A stretch of DNA of 64,000 bases. Origin: Citreicella sp. C3M06 (lineage in GTDB: Bacteria; Pseudomonadota; Alphaproteobacteria; Rhodobacterales; Rhodobacteraceae). The DNA is taken from positions 62,001-126,000 of the forward strand of contig NZ_JAHKQA010000047.1 in assembly GCF_018860705.1 (NCBI RefSeq), in the 5' to 3' direction. Each line of letters begins with the position of its first letter. Positions within the stretch are counted from its first letter, which is position 1. The position numbers and the translations under genes are program-made. Below, piece by piece: positions 52,142 to 59,943 of this stretch. Under the pieces are notes generated by a model. The model was not told the DNA's origin and ran no database searches. It saw nothing but the letters and a program-made list of their open reading frames with translations.

Positions 52142-53005
52142 ATGACCGAACTCACCGCTTCGGCGGACCGCAGACGCCTGTTCGCGCTTTTGTCGCCGGC
52201 CTATCTCTGGCTGACGCTGGCGGTGTTCCTGCCGCTGTCCGCCATGCTGTTCTTCAGCTTCCTGACGGATCTGCCGCAGGACAACCCGGACTGGAGCGCC
52301 ACGTTCGACAATTATGCGCGCTTTCTGACCAATCCGACCTATGCCATCCTGATGTGGAAATCGGTGAAGCTGGGGCTGATGGTCACGCTTGGCTGTGTGC
52401 TGATCGGCTATCCCTGCGCGCTGGTGCTGGCGCGCACCATCAAGGGCCGGGCGCGCGAGACGCTGTTCCTGCTGGTGATCCTGCCGTTCTGGTCCAACTC
52501 GCTGGTGCGGATCTTTTCTTGGGCCATCGTGCTGCGGGGCAACGGCATGCTGGAACACGCGCTGAACTGGCTGCTGCCCTTCGAGCTGCGGCTCGAGCTG
52601 ATGTTCACCACCCATGCCGTGGTGATCGGGCTGATTCACAGCTACCTGCCCTATGTCATCCTGACCTCGTATCTGGCGCTTCAGGCCATCGACGACGATC
52701 TGGTGGATGCCGCCCGGTCCATGGGGGCGTCGAAGCTGACGATCCTGCGGCGCATCCTGCTGCCGCTGTCGCTGCCGGGGCTGCTGGCGGGCGCCGTTCT
52801 GGTGTTTGTGCCGGTGGTTGGCTCTTTCATGGAGCCGCGCATCCTTGGCGGGCGCATGGGCACCTATTACGGCACGCTGATCGAGGATCAGTTCGTTTCG
52901 GTCTACAACTGGCCGCTTGGCGCGGCGCTGTCCTTTACCCTGCTGGCGGTGGTTCTGCTGATCCTTGCCTGTGCCAGCCCCATCCTTGGAAAGGCCCGGA
53001 CATGA
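52142..53005 (+). CDS. ABC transporter permease, PotB type
   Basis: A 287-residue permease with six hydrophobic segments. The EAA loop is L-V-D-A-A-R-S-M-G-A-S-K-L-T-I-L-R-R-I-L-L-P-L-S-L-P-G. S-F-M-E-P-R-I-L-G-G-R-M-G and I-E-D-Q-F are the PotB landmarks. It overlaps the next permease by four bases. Confidence 0.92.
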   Translation: MTELTASADRRRLFALLSPAYLWLTLAVFLPLSAMLFFSFLTDLPQDNPDWSATFDNYARFLTNPTYAILMWKSVKLGLMVTLGCVLIGYPCALVLARTIKGRARETLFLLVILPFWSNSLVRIFSWAIVLRGNGMLEHALNWLLPFELRLELMFTTHAVVIGLIHSYLPYVILTSYLALQAIDDDLVDAARSMGASKLTILRRILLPLSLPGLLAGAVLVFVPVVGSFMEPRILGGRMGTYYGTLIEDQFVSVYNWPLGAALSFTLLAVVLLILACASPILGKART

Positions 53006-53787
53006 GCCGCTCTCTGCTGCCGCTGATCGGGAAACTCTGGCTTTTCGCGATCCTGTTCTTTCTCTACGCGCCGATCCTTGTGATGGCGGCGATGTCGTTC
53101 AACGCCTCGCCGTTCTACCAGCTGCCCTTTGAACTCTCGACCCGCTGGTATCAGCAGATGGCGGGCAATGGGCAGATCCTCAGCGCGGCGCTGCGTTCTG
53201 TCGGTATTGCCATGGTCACGACGCTGGTGGCGACCGCCCTTGGCACGGCGGCGTCGATTGGCCTGTTCCGCTATGATTTTGCCGGCAAGAAGGTGCTGAT
53301 GGTGCTGCTGTTCCCGCCGATCGCCATTCCGTGGCTGATCACCGGCACCGCCATGCTGATCTTTTTCTTTGCCATCGGCATCGGGCGCGGCACGCCTGCG
53401 GTGATCATCGGCCATGTCGCGCTAGCGCTGCCCTATGTCATCGTCACCGTCACCGCCCGGCTGTCGAGCTTTGACATCACGCTGGAAGAGGCGGCGCGCT
53501 CGATGGGCGCAAACAGCTGGACGGTGCTGCGCCGGGTGACGCTGCCGTGGATCGCGCCGGGCGTGGTGGCGGGGGGGCTGTTTGCCTTTGCCGTCAGTTT
53601 CGATCAGTTCGTGGTCAGCTACTTTCTGTCGGAACCGGGCGACAGCACGCTGCCGGTGCTGATCTACACCGCCATCCGCAAGGGGTTCACCCCCGAGATC
53701 AACGCGATCTCGACCATCATCATCGCCGTCTCGATGCTGATCATGTTCCTTGCCACCCGCTATTCCAGATTCGCAGGAGACCGCTGA
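53002..53787 (+). CDS. ABC transporter permease, PotC type
   Basis: A 261-residue permease. The EAA loop is L-E-E-A-A-R-S-M-G-A-N-S-W-T-V-L-R-R-V-T-L-P-W-I-A-P-G, and F-A-V-S-F-D-Q-F-V-V-S-Y-F-L-S is the PotC hallmark. ATG at 53002 lies in an ATGA overlap; the frame is open far upstream but only as a shadow of earlier genes. The stop shares one base with the ATPase start. Confidence 0.92.
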   Translation: MSRSLLPLIGKLWLFAILFFLYAPILVMAAMSFNASPFYQLPFELSTRWYQQMAGNGQILSAALRSVGIAMVTTLVATALGTAASIGLFRYDFAGKKVLMVLLFPPIAIPWLITGTAMLIFFFAIGIGRGTPAVIIGHVALALPYVIVTVTARLSSFDITLEEAARSMGANSWTVLRRVTLPWIAPGVVAGGLFAFAVSFDQFVVSYFLSEPGDSTLPVLIYTAIRKGFTPEINAISTIIIAVSMLIMFLATRYSRFAGDR

Positions 53788-54797
53788 TGTCCGCCGTCGA
53801 CGTACAGAATGTGACCAAGAGGTTTGGCCAGACCGTGGCGCTGGACGATGTGTCCATCAGCTTTGAGGATGGCGGGTTCTTTGCCCTTCTGGGCCCCTCG
53901 GGGTCGGGCAAGACCACGCTGCTGCGCACCATCGCGGGGTTTCACTTTGCCGAAACGGGGGCGATCCGCATCGGTGATCGCAACGTCGAAAACGTGCCGG
54001 TGGAAAAGCGCGACATCGGCATGATGTTCCAGAACTACGCCCTGTTTCCCAACATGAGCGTGGCCGACAACGTCGGTTTTGGCCTGCGGGTGCGCAAGGT
54101 TGCCGCCGCCGAGGAAAGACGCCGCATCGCCGAGGCGCTGGAGCTGGTGCAGCTGGGCGCCATGGCCGAGCGCCGCCCAAGCCAGCTTTCGGGCGGGCAG
54201 CGGCAGCGGGTGGCGCTGGCGCGGGCCATCGTGACCAACCCCAAGGTGCTGCTGCTGGACGAGCCGCTTTCGGCGCTCGACAAGACCCTGCGCGTGGATA
54301 TGCAGATCGAACTGAAACGCATCCAGCGCGAGATCGGCATCACCACGATCTTTGTGACCCATGATCAGGAAGAGGCGCTGACCCTGTCGGACCGCATCGG
54401 CATCCTGAAGGACGGGCGCATCGTTCAGGTCGGCCCGCCGCGAGAGGTCTATGACAAACCGGTCGACGCTTTCACCGCCGGTTTTCTGGGCGATGCCAAC
54501 TGGGTTCCCGAAAGCTGGCTTTCGGCGCTGAGGCTGCCGCAGCCTGCCAACGGCCACAGCTTTGCGGTGCGGCCAGAAGCGCTGTCGATGGCTCAGGCGC
54601 GGCTTGATGGCATGAACGCCGTGGCGGGGCGGCTGACGCAGCGGGTCTTTGCCGGGGCCATGGCCACCTGCCTGATCGAGGTCGAGGGCCAGAAGTGGAA
54701 GCTGATCGCCCGCGATCGCGACATCCCCGAAATCACCGGCGATGGCGCGGTCTGGCTGAACTGGCGCCCCGAAGACACGATGGCGGTGCGGGCATGA
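53787..54797 (+). CDS. ABC transporter ATP-binding protein, PotA type
   Basis: A 336-residue ATPase. Walker A is GPSGSGKTT, the signature LSGGQRQRV, Walker B LLLDEPLSALD and the switch VTHDQEEAL. The C-terminal TOBE-like part (about 240-336) is a little shorter than in polyamine PotA. GCAGGAGA lies just before ATG at 53787. It completes the importer encoded by the three preceding genes. Confidence 0.93.
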   Translation: MSAVDVQNVTKRFGQTVALDDVSISFEDGGFFALLGPSGSGKTTLLRTIAGFHFAETGAIRIGDRNVENVPVEKRDIGMMFQNYALFPNMSVADNVGFGLRVRKVAAAEERRRIAEALELVQLGAMAERRPSQLSGGQRQRVALARAIVTNPKVLLLDEPLSALDKTLRVDMQIELKRIQREIGITTIFVTHDQEEALTLSDRIGILKDGRIVQVGPPREVYDKPVDAFTAGFLGDANWVPESWLSALRLPQPANGHSFAVRPEALSMAQARLDGMNAVAGRLTQRVFAGAMATCLIEVEGQKWKLIARDRDIPEITGDGAVWLNWRPEDTMAVRA

Positions 54798-55327
54798 ACG
54801 ACTGGCTGCTGGTGATCGACATGCAGCCGGGCTTTGGCGCGGCTGAAAGCCCGTGGTGCACGCCGGGCTATGAGCGCTGCGCCGAGCGCATCGGGCAGAT
54901 GCTGCCACTGTTCGAAGACCGGGTGCTGTTCACCCGCTTCGTGCCGCCAGAGTCCCCCACCGGCGCATGGCGCGCTTATTACGCGCAATGGGAGTTTGCG
55001 GTTGCGCCCGGATCGGACTGGCTGTGGCAGGTCGATGGGCGCTGGCAGGGCTATCGCTCGATCGCCAGCCATCGTTTCGCCAAGTGGCGCGAGGCGGAAC
55101 AGGTTCTGCCCGCCGATGCCAGCCTGACCCTGTGCGGCGTCGCCACCGATTGCTGCGTGCTGGGCACCGCTGTCGAGGCGGTGGACGCCGGGCGCAACCT
55201 GCGGCTGGTCGAGGATGCCTGCGCCGCCGGGACCGAGGCCTTGCACCGCGCGGCAGTGGCGGTGATGGCGGATCGCGCCCCGATGTGCCGTGTGGTGTCG
55301 ACCGCGCAAGTTCTGGCGGGCGCTTAG
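54794..55327 (+). CDS. Isochorismatase-family cysteine hydrolase
   Basis: A 177-residue hydrolase of the nicotinamidase / isochorismatase fold. The catalytic triad is visible as Asp9 in V-I-D-M-Q, Lys97 in F-A-K-W and the nucleophile Cys121 in A-T-D-C-C-V. This fold hydrolyses amides or related bonds such as nicotinamide, ureidoacrylate or N-carbamoyl compounds. It overlaps the ATPase gene by four bases and is the last gene of the operon, so it should act on the imported compound or a fragment of it. Nicotinamide is one attractive candidate, given the ribose-cleaving enzyme upstream. Confidence 0.9.
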   Translation: MNDWLLVIDMQPGFGAAESPWCTPGYERCAERIGQMLPLFEDRVLFTRFVPPESPTGAWRAYYAQWEFAVAPGSDWLWQVDGRWQGYRSIASHRFAKWREAEQVLPADASLTLCGVATDCCVLGTAVEAVDAGRNLRLVEDACAAGTEALHRAAVAVMADRAPMCRVVSTAQVLAGA

Positions 55328-55422
55328 GCGCGCGCGCGACACCAGATCTTACGACGCGAACGGCCCTGCCGCGCCTTTGCCGCCGCGCATTTTGGGGCAA
55401 TGGCGCTGCGGCGTACAACGCA

Positions 55423-57810
55423 TCAACTGGCGCCGTCGCGGATCAGCAGCGGAGGCTGCGTCAGGCCGCTGACATCCGGCCAGCCCGGGCCTGCAAATGG
55501 GGTATCGGCGTAAAACGCGTTGGCCATGGTGTTGAACACCGCGATCCGCAGCAGGTGCGGGCCGGGGGCAAGCAGCCCGAGGCGGACGCGGAACGGCGCG
55601 TGGTAACATAGCCCCATGTCGCGCCCGTCGAGCGTGACGCGCGCCGCGCAGGCAAGCCCCGGCAGCAGTAGCGCCAGATGCTCCGCCGCCTTAATGACAA
55701 AGTGGCATTGGTAATGGCCGGTGCCAGAATAGGCCGGATAGCCCTGCGCCTGCCATCCCGATGTCACCCTGACGGGCTGGGTCCGCCCGCCGATCTTTAG
55801 CGTCCAGCCGTCGTCGAGCACCTGCGCCACGGATGACGCAGCAGAGGGCGCCGGGATCCGGGCGCCGCCATCGGCGGGCAGCGTCAGGCAGCGCAATTCC
55901 TGCGCTTCCAGCGCCAGCTCGCGCGCTGCACCGGCGAAGGCGATCTGCGCGGTCAGCGGGGCCGTGCCTTCGTTGAACAGCACGATGCGCCACTGGCCCG
56001 CCGCATCAACACCCGCCACCAGCGCGCGCAGGCCGGGCTGCGCGGCGACGAGGGGCGAGGCGCTCAACAGCGGCTCCTCTGGCGGGGAAGTATAGGTCGC
56101 AAGGCCATGCCGGACCGGATCGCGCAGGGTGACCGGCCCGGGCAGGGCAAGGGCGGCAAGGCGCGTGCCGTAAAGCCTGCCGCCCTGCACTTGCGCCAGC
56201 CCGTGCTCATCCACGATCAGCGGGCGATGGCCCTGCGCCAGAAGCCAGTCACACCAGCCCCCGAAACGGCGCGCATGGTCATGGCGCGGCCCTTTGCGCA
56301 GCGCCGTCTCATAGGGGTAGAGCAGCGCCACCTGTTCCGGCGGGCTGGCACCTTCGATGAAATCCGCCAGCCTTGCGGCCTCGGCGCCGATCGCGCCCAT
56401 CACCGGCCACCAGGGTTGCAGGTTGTAGCCCGGCGCGAAATCAAAGCGCATATTGGCCAGCGGCTCTGGCCGCGCATCGCCCGCCTCGGCGAACAGCGCA
56501 TGCAGGATCACCCGGCTGGCCCCCAGCATGTGCAGCCGGATCAGCTGCGCGCGCAGCGCCTGCGGGGTGATTTCCCACTGGCCGATGGCGCGGTGCTCGC
56601 TGCGCTGCGAGGTCAGGTAGAGCTCTGTCCACGCGCCGCGCCGCCCAGAGGCCCGCGCGATGCTGTCGCCAAGCAGCGGGGCCAGCTGCGCCCCGAGATT
56701 GTTGGCATCGACCGAGGTCTGGTCCCGCCACAGATCGGTGCCGAAGAAATCCGCCGCCATCGCCACCCGCGGGTCGATCGCCGAAAACCCGCCGTTCAGC
56801 GCCATACTGGCGACATGGGGCAGGATTTCATGGCCGGTCAGGGTCAGGCCATGGGCCTCGCAGAACGCCCGCAGCGGAGCAAAGAACGCCTGCTGCATCA
56901 TGCTGGTCACGGTCCGATAGACACGTGCCCGGATGAGGCCTTTGCCCGGCGCGCCATCATCGAGCAGCGCCCAGAGCTGCGGCGCGAGCGGGCCGTGCAT
57001 TGCCAGCTTTTCGGCCAGCGCGTCGCTCCACGGCAGGGAGTTGCGCAGATTGCCAAACCGCCCCTGCCAGTCAAGCAGGCTCGGGGCGGGCTGGTCGTAG
57101 AACAGGCAATCGACGGTGCGGCCCAGATGATCGCCCAAGGCCTCGGCATAGGGGCGCAGGCCGGTTTCGACAAAGCGCGCGCCAGCCTCTGGCATCAAGT
57201 AGTTGATGATCCGCGAATTGCGCAGCCGCGCCGCGGCAAAGACCGTCCAGCGCGCGCCTTCGGGCAGCGGACGCGACAGGCGGAACCGGCCAGTGTCGCC
57301 CTGCGCGGTGACATGGGCGCTCACGTCCTCGGTTCTGCCATCGGCATGTTCCAGCACGGCGCCCACGGGCTGCCACGCGTCGCAATCCACCGTGCCGCCC
57401 TCATGCGTCCAGTCGCGCACCGCCGGGCCAAGCGCGGCCCCAAGCGTGGCGCGGATCTGGTGGATCGTTAGCTCTGGCACAGCGCCGCGGGTCCAGAAGA
57501 CATGGCGTTCGCGCAGGTGATCGCCGCCCTCGACGGTGCGCCCTCCGGCCTGTCCGCTGGTCCATGCGTAATCATCGTAAAGCCCGGCCTTCAAGCCGAG
57601 ATCTGCCATGATCTCAACCGCCTGTGCGTAGGTCTTAAGGTAGGCCGGCGACAGGTAGACGGCTCTGGGCATGGACAGCCGGGCCTGAATGTAGATCCGG
57701 GCAAAGCCCTGATCGCGGAACGCCGTCAGTTGGCGGCGCAGCCTGTCCGGCGAGGGCAGCGCCCCCCAGAAATAATAGGCATCAAGGCGGGACGCAGCAT
57801 GGGCGGGCAC
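55423..57810 (-). CDS. Large glycoside-hydrolase-like protein (GH106-like TIM barrel plus beta-sandwich)
   Basis: A 795-residue protein without a signal peptide, so probably cytoplasmic. Residues about 10-90 (F-W-G-A-L-P-S-P-D-R-L-R-R-Q-L, I-Y-I-Q-A-R-L, L-K-A-G-L-Y-D-D-Y-A-W-T-S-G) match the barrel start of GH106-like and related uncharacterised hydrolases. G-H-E-I-L and T-E-L-Y are possible acid-residue strands in the middle. The last 130 residues look like a galactose-binding beta-sandwich (Y-Q-C-H-F-V-I ... R-V-T-L-D-G-R-D-M-G). Specificity is unknown; rhamnosides or uronate-containing oligosaccharides are guesses. It stands alone. Confidence 0.75.
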   Translation of the reverse strand: MPAHAASRLDAYYFWGALPSPDRLRRQLTAFRDQGFARIYIQARLSMPRAVYLSPAYLKTYAQAVEIMADLGLKAGLYDDYAWTSGQAGGRTVEGGDHLRERHVFWTRGAVPELTIHQIRATLGAALGPAVRDWTHEGGTVDCDAWQPVGAVLEHADGRTEDVSAHVTAQGDTGRFRLSRPLPEGARWTVFAAARLRNSRIINYLMPEAGARFVETGLRPYAEALGDHLGRTVDCLFYDQPAPSLLDWQGRFGNLRNSLPWSDALAEKLAMHGPLAPQLWALLDDGAPGKGLIRARVYRTVTSMMQQAFFAPLRAFCEAHGLTLTGHEILPHVASMALNGGFSAIDPRVAMAADFFGTDLWRDQTSVDANNLGAQLAPLLGDSIARASGRRGAWTELYLTSQRSEHRAIGQWEITPQALRAQLIRLHMLGASRVILHALFAEAGDARPEPLANMRFDFAPGYNLQPWWPVMGAIGAEAARLADFIEGASPPEQVALLYPYETALRKGPRHDHARRFGGWCDWLLAQGHRPLIVDEHGLAQVQGGRLYGTRLAALALPGPVTLRDPVRHGLATYTSPPEEPLLSASPLVAAQPGLRALVAGVDAAGQWRIVLFNEGTAPLTAQIAFAGAARELALEAQELRCLTLPADGGARIPAPSAASSVAQVLDDGWTLKIGGRTQPVRVTSGWQAQGYPAYSGTGHYQCHFVIKAAEHLALLLPGLACAARVTLDGRDMGLCYHAPFRVRLGLLAPGPHLLRIAVFNTMANAFYADTPFAGPGWPDVSGLTQPPLLIRDGAS

Positions 57811-58190
57811 GGGCTAAGACCTTTTTCTGGCATCCGGTTGGGTGGGTCCGGCGGGGGTGCGATTGTTGTCTGTCAGGTTGACGGACGGCAGGGCCGGTTT
57901 GATGCAAGTGGGTTTCATCACCCGGACCTTTGACGAGGCGTCAGGCAATCTCTCCAGTGAAGAATACTCAAAGATATTCGTATGCAAATGGATTTTCGCA
58001 GGATTTCAAGCGCGGTGACGCCGGGCAGCAGTTTGTGAAACCGGAAGACAAAGCCGATGGCGCGGTTGCGGGGTTGGTGACCATAGCTTGTTAATCCATC
58101 GGATTAAATACGCCCCGCAAAGTATTGCGGAGCGGTATGAAATGAGATTCCGACGGTGCAGCTTGCGCCGATCCTTGAGACAGGCGCTGG
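57811..58190. other. 380-base intergenic stretch
   Basis: It lies upstream of the hydrolase gene and downstream of ohr, both on the minus strand. It holds the IR at 57962-57979, a perfect hairpin TTAATCC-ATC-GGATTAA at 58091-58107 and another, CCGCAA-AGTA-TTGCGG, at 58115-58130; the last two probably end the ohr transcript. No open frame looks coding. Confidence 0.5.
57962..57979 (-). promoter_or_regulatory. Inverted repeat upstream of the hydrolase gene
   Basis: GAATA-N8-TATTC lies about 150 bases before the hydrolase start in an AT-rich patch. It may be an operator or part of the promoter. Confidence 0.35.
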
Positions 58191-58619
58191 TCACAGCAAC
58201 GAGGTTGTGACCTCGATATTGCCGCTGACAGCGTTGGAATAGGGGCAGATGGCATGTCCGCGCTCGACGATCTTTTCGCCGGTGGCGCGCTCGACACCGG
58301 GCAGGGTGACCGACAGCGCGACCGTCAGCCCAAAGCCGCCGTCGCTGCGCGGCCCGATGCCGACTTTCGCCTCGACCCGGGCGTCCTGCGGGACGGTCCC
58401 GAGCTTTTCGCTGCGCGCCGCGAAATGCATCGCGCTGAGGAAGCAGGCCGCGTAGCCGGTTGCGAACAATTGCTCCGGATTGTGGCCTGCGCCCGATCCG
58501 CCGAGCTCCTTGGGGCTGGTCATCGTTACGGTCAGGGTTCCCGACGTCAGCCCGGCGAGACCATTGCGTCCGCCGCCCGTTGCATAGGCTTCTGTCCAGT
58601 ATTTCACATCGGTGGTCAT
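58191..58619 (-). CDS. ohr: Organic hydroperoxide resistance protein Ohr
   Basis: A 142-residue OsmC/Ohr-family thiol peroxidase that reduces organic hydroperoxides in the cytoplasm. The peroxidatic Cys59 lies in G-Y-A-A-C-F-L-S-A-M, and the resolving Cys125 in H-A-I-C-P-Y-S-N-A-V-S-G-N, the Ohr rather than OsmC pattern. ATG at 58619 gives the normal N-terminus. It is divergent from an ohrR-type gene, the classical arrangement. Confidence 0.95.
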   Translation of the reverse strand: MTTDVKYWTEAYATGGGRNGLAGLTSGTLTVTMTSPKELGGSGAGHNPEQLFATGYAACFLSAMHFAARSEKLGTVPQDARVEAKVGIGPRSDGGFGLTVALSVTLPGVERATGEKIVERGHAICPYSNAVSGNIEVTTSLL

Positions 58620-58678
58620 GGGGTATCCTTCGTGGTCGATTAGATTGTGTGCGATACATATGGCGCGCCCTTGAGAGC

Positions 58679-58700
58679 ATTCAATAGCTTGCAAATGAAT
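58679..58700 (+). promoter_or_regulatory. Candidate OhrR operator
   Basis: ATTCA-N12-TGAAT with TTGCAA inside lies in the 105-base gap between ohr and ohrR. The AT-rich symmetric sequence fits a MarR-family site controlling both genes. Confidence 0.45.
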
Positions 58701-58724
58701 AGCGCGCGATATAAATTGCCCACC

Positions 58725-59159
58725 ATGACCAGACCCATTGATGACATGCTCTGCCACGCGCTTTATTCGGCCAGCCTTGCCATGCAGCACGCCTATCGCG
58801 ATATGCTGGCGCCGCTGGGTCTGACCTATCCTCAGTTTCTGGTCATGACAGTGCTCTGGACCGGCCCGGAATCTCCGACGGTCAAAGAGATCGGCGCGCA
58901 GGTTCATCTTGAATCCAGCACGCTGACCCCGCTTCTCAAGCGGCTGGAGAAAGCCGGACTGCTCAGCCGCCAGCGCGATACGGTGGATGAACGGCAGGTG
59001 CGCATCGCCCTGACCCCCGCCGGACGCGCGCTAGAGGCCCGTGCCGAAGGGGTGACCCGCTGCCTTGAGGATCGGTTGAGCGGGCAGTCTGACGATTTGC
59101 GCCAGACACGGGATGTGCTGCTGCGACTGGCCGGGCATCTGCGCGCCCTGGACAGCTGA
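58725..59159 (+). CDS. ohrR: MarR-family peroxide-sensing regulator OhrR
   Basis: A 144-residue MarR-family repressor. [15 protein letters not shown] places the redox-sensing Cys10 in the conserved N-terminal helix. The winged helix reads [25 protein letters not shown] with the wing [10 protein letters not shown]. Oxidation of Cys10 by organic peroxide should release DNA and raise ohr expression. ATG at 58725 was chosen over ATGs at 58647 and 58695, since those overlap the operator. Confidence 0.93.
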   Translation: MTRPIDDMLCHALYSASLAMQHAYRDMLAPLGLTYPQFLVMTVLWTGPESPTVKEIGAQVHLESSTLTPLLKRLEKAGLLSRQRDTVDERQVRIALTPAGRALEARAEGVTRCLEDRLSGQSDDLRQTRDVLLRLAGHLRALDS

Positions 59160-59303
59160 GCGCGCGGAGGCAGACATCCCGCTGGCCTCTGGGGTCGGGC
59201 GGATCAGGTCTGCCGGCGCAAAATCGGCCCCGGATTTGCAAGACCGTCTTGCGGGTCTGGCCCCTGCGCGTCATCGCGCCGTGATGAGCGACGAGGCTGG
59301 GCG

Positions 59304-59699
59304 CTACCACTGTTCCAGCAACGCACGCAGAAGATCGCCGCGGCTGACCTGCCCGACAAGCTTGCCGTCGCGCAGCACCGGAAACCGGCGGAACTCGCTG
59401 GCGAGGAACCGCTCGGCGGCGGCCACCAGATCGAGATCGGCGTCGAGCGTCACGGGATCCTTCGTCATGTAACGCGCGACCCGCCCGCCCCATTCCTGAT
59501 GATAGGCGCCATGCAAGGCGGCGCGCAGGCAATCCTTCGTGGACAGCACCCCGATGAGGCGTTCCTTGGCGTCCACCACGGGCGCGCCAGAAATTCGGTG
59601 TTCCAGCAGGGTCTTCATCGCATGCAGGATTTCCAGATCCGGCCCGAGCAGGATGAGATCGCGCGTCATGTAATCTGCAATGCGTGGCCGCTTGGTCAT
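59304..59699 (-). CDS. Small protein with paired CBS domains
   Basis: A 131-residue protein made of two CBS domains (about 10-65 and 73-130). Each has the D-Y-M-T-R-D / R-Y-M-T-K-D start and the G-V-L-S-T-K-D and G-Q-V-S-R-G-D-L ends. Such pairs bind adenine nucleotides such as AMP, ATP or NAD and report energy status. Its ATG overlaps the nqrM stop by four bases (ATGA), so it is translationally linked to the Nqr operon, a good reason to think that it senses or tunes respiration. The N-terminus of a longer open frame is a shadow of nqrM. Confidence 0.9.
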   Translation of the reverse strand: MTKRPRIADYMTRDLILLGPDLEILHAMKTLLEHRISGAPVVDAKERLIGVLSTKDCLRAALHGAYHQEWGGRVARYMTKDPVTLDADLDLVAAAERFLASEFRRFPVLRDGKLVGQVSRGDLLRALLEQW

Positions 59700-59869
59700 G
59701 GCTGATCGCCCCTTTTGGTGCGGTTCGGGCAGGCCGCGCAATCCGCGCCCGCAATGCAGGACAGCCCGCCGCAAGACCCTTTGATCGGCGCGCGGCCAAA
59801 GATCGCTCCGATGCCAAGCCCGGCGAGGGCGCAGAGCAGCACGCCAAGGGTGATCAGGAACTCTGCCAT
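59696..59869 (-). CDS. nqrM: NqrM, maturation factor for the Na+-NQR complex
   Basis: A 57-residue protein missed by length filters. It has one N-terminal membrane segment (F-L-I-T-L-G-V-L-L-C-A-L-A-G-L-G-I-G) then Cys33, Cys38, Cys44 and Cys47 in C-x4-C-x5-C-x2-C. NqrM is required to insert the iron centre held by NqrD and NqrE in Na+-NQR. The gene follows nqrF by 74 bases and precedes the CBS gene with an overlap. Presence of nqrM argues that this is an NQR-type rather than an Rnf-type complex. Confidence 0.93.
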   Translation of the reverse strand: MAEFLITLGVLLCALAGLGIGAIFGRAPIKGSCGGLSCIAGADCAACPNRTKRGDQP

Positions 59870-59943
59870 TGCCGCCCCAACCCCAGATGATCCGGCCCGT
59901 GAACCGGTATGTCACAAACCCAAGCTTGGCACAGCGGCATGGG

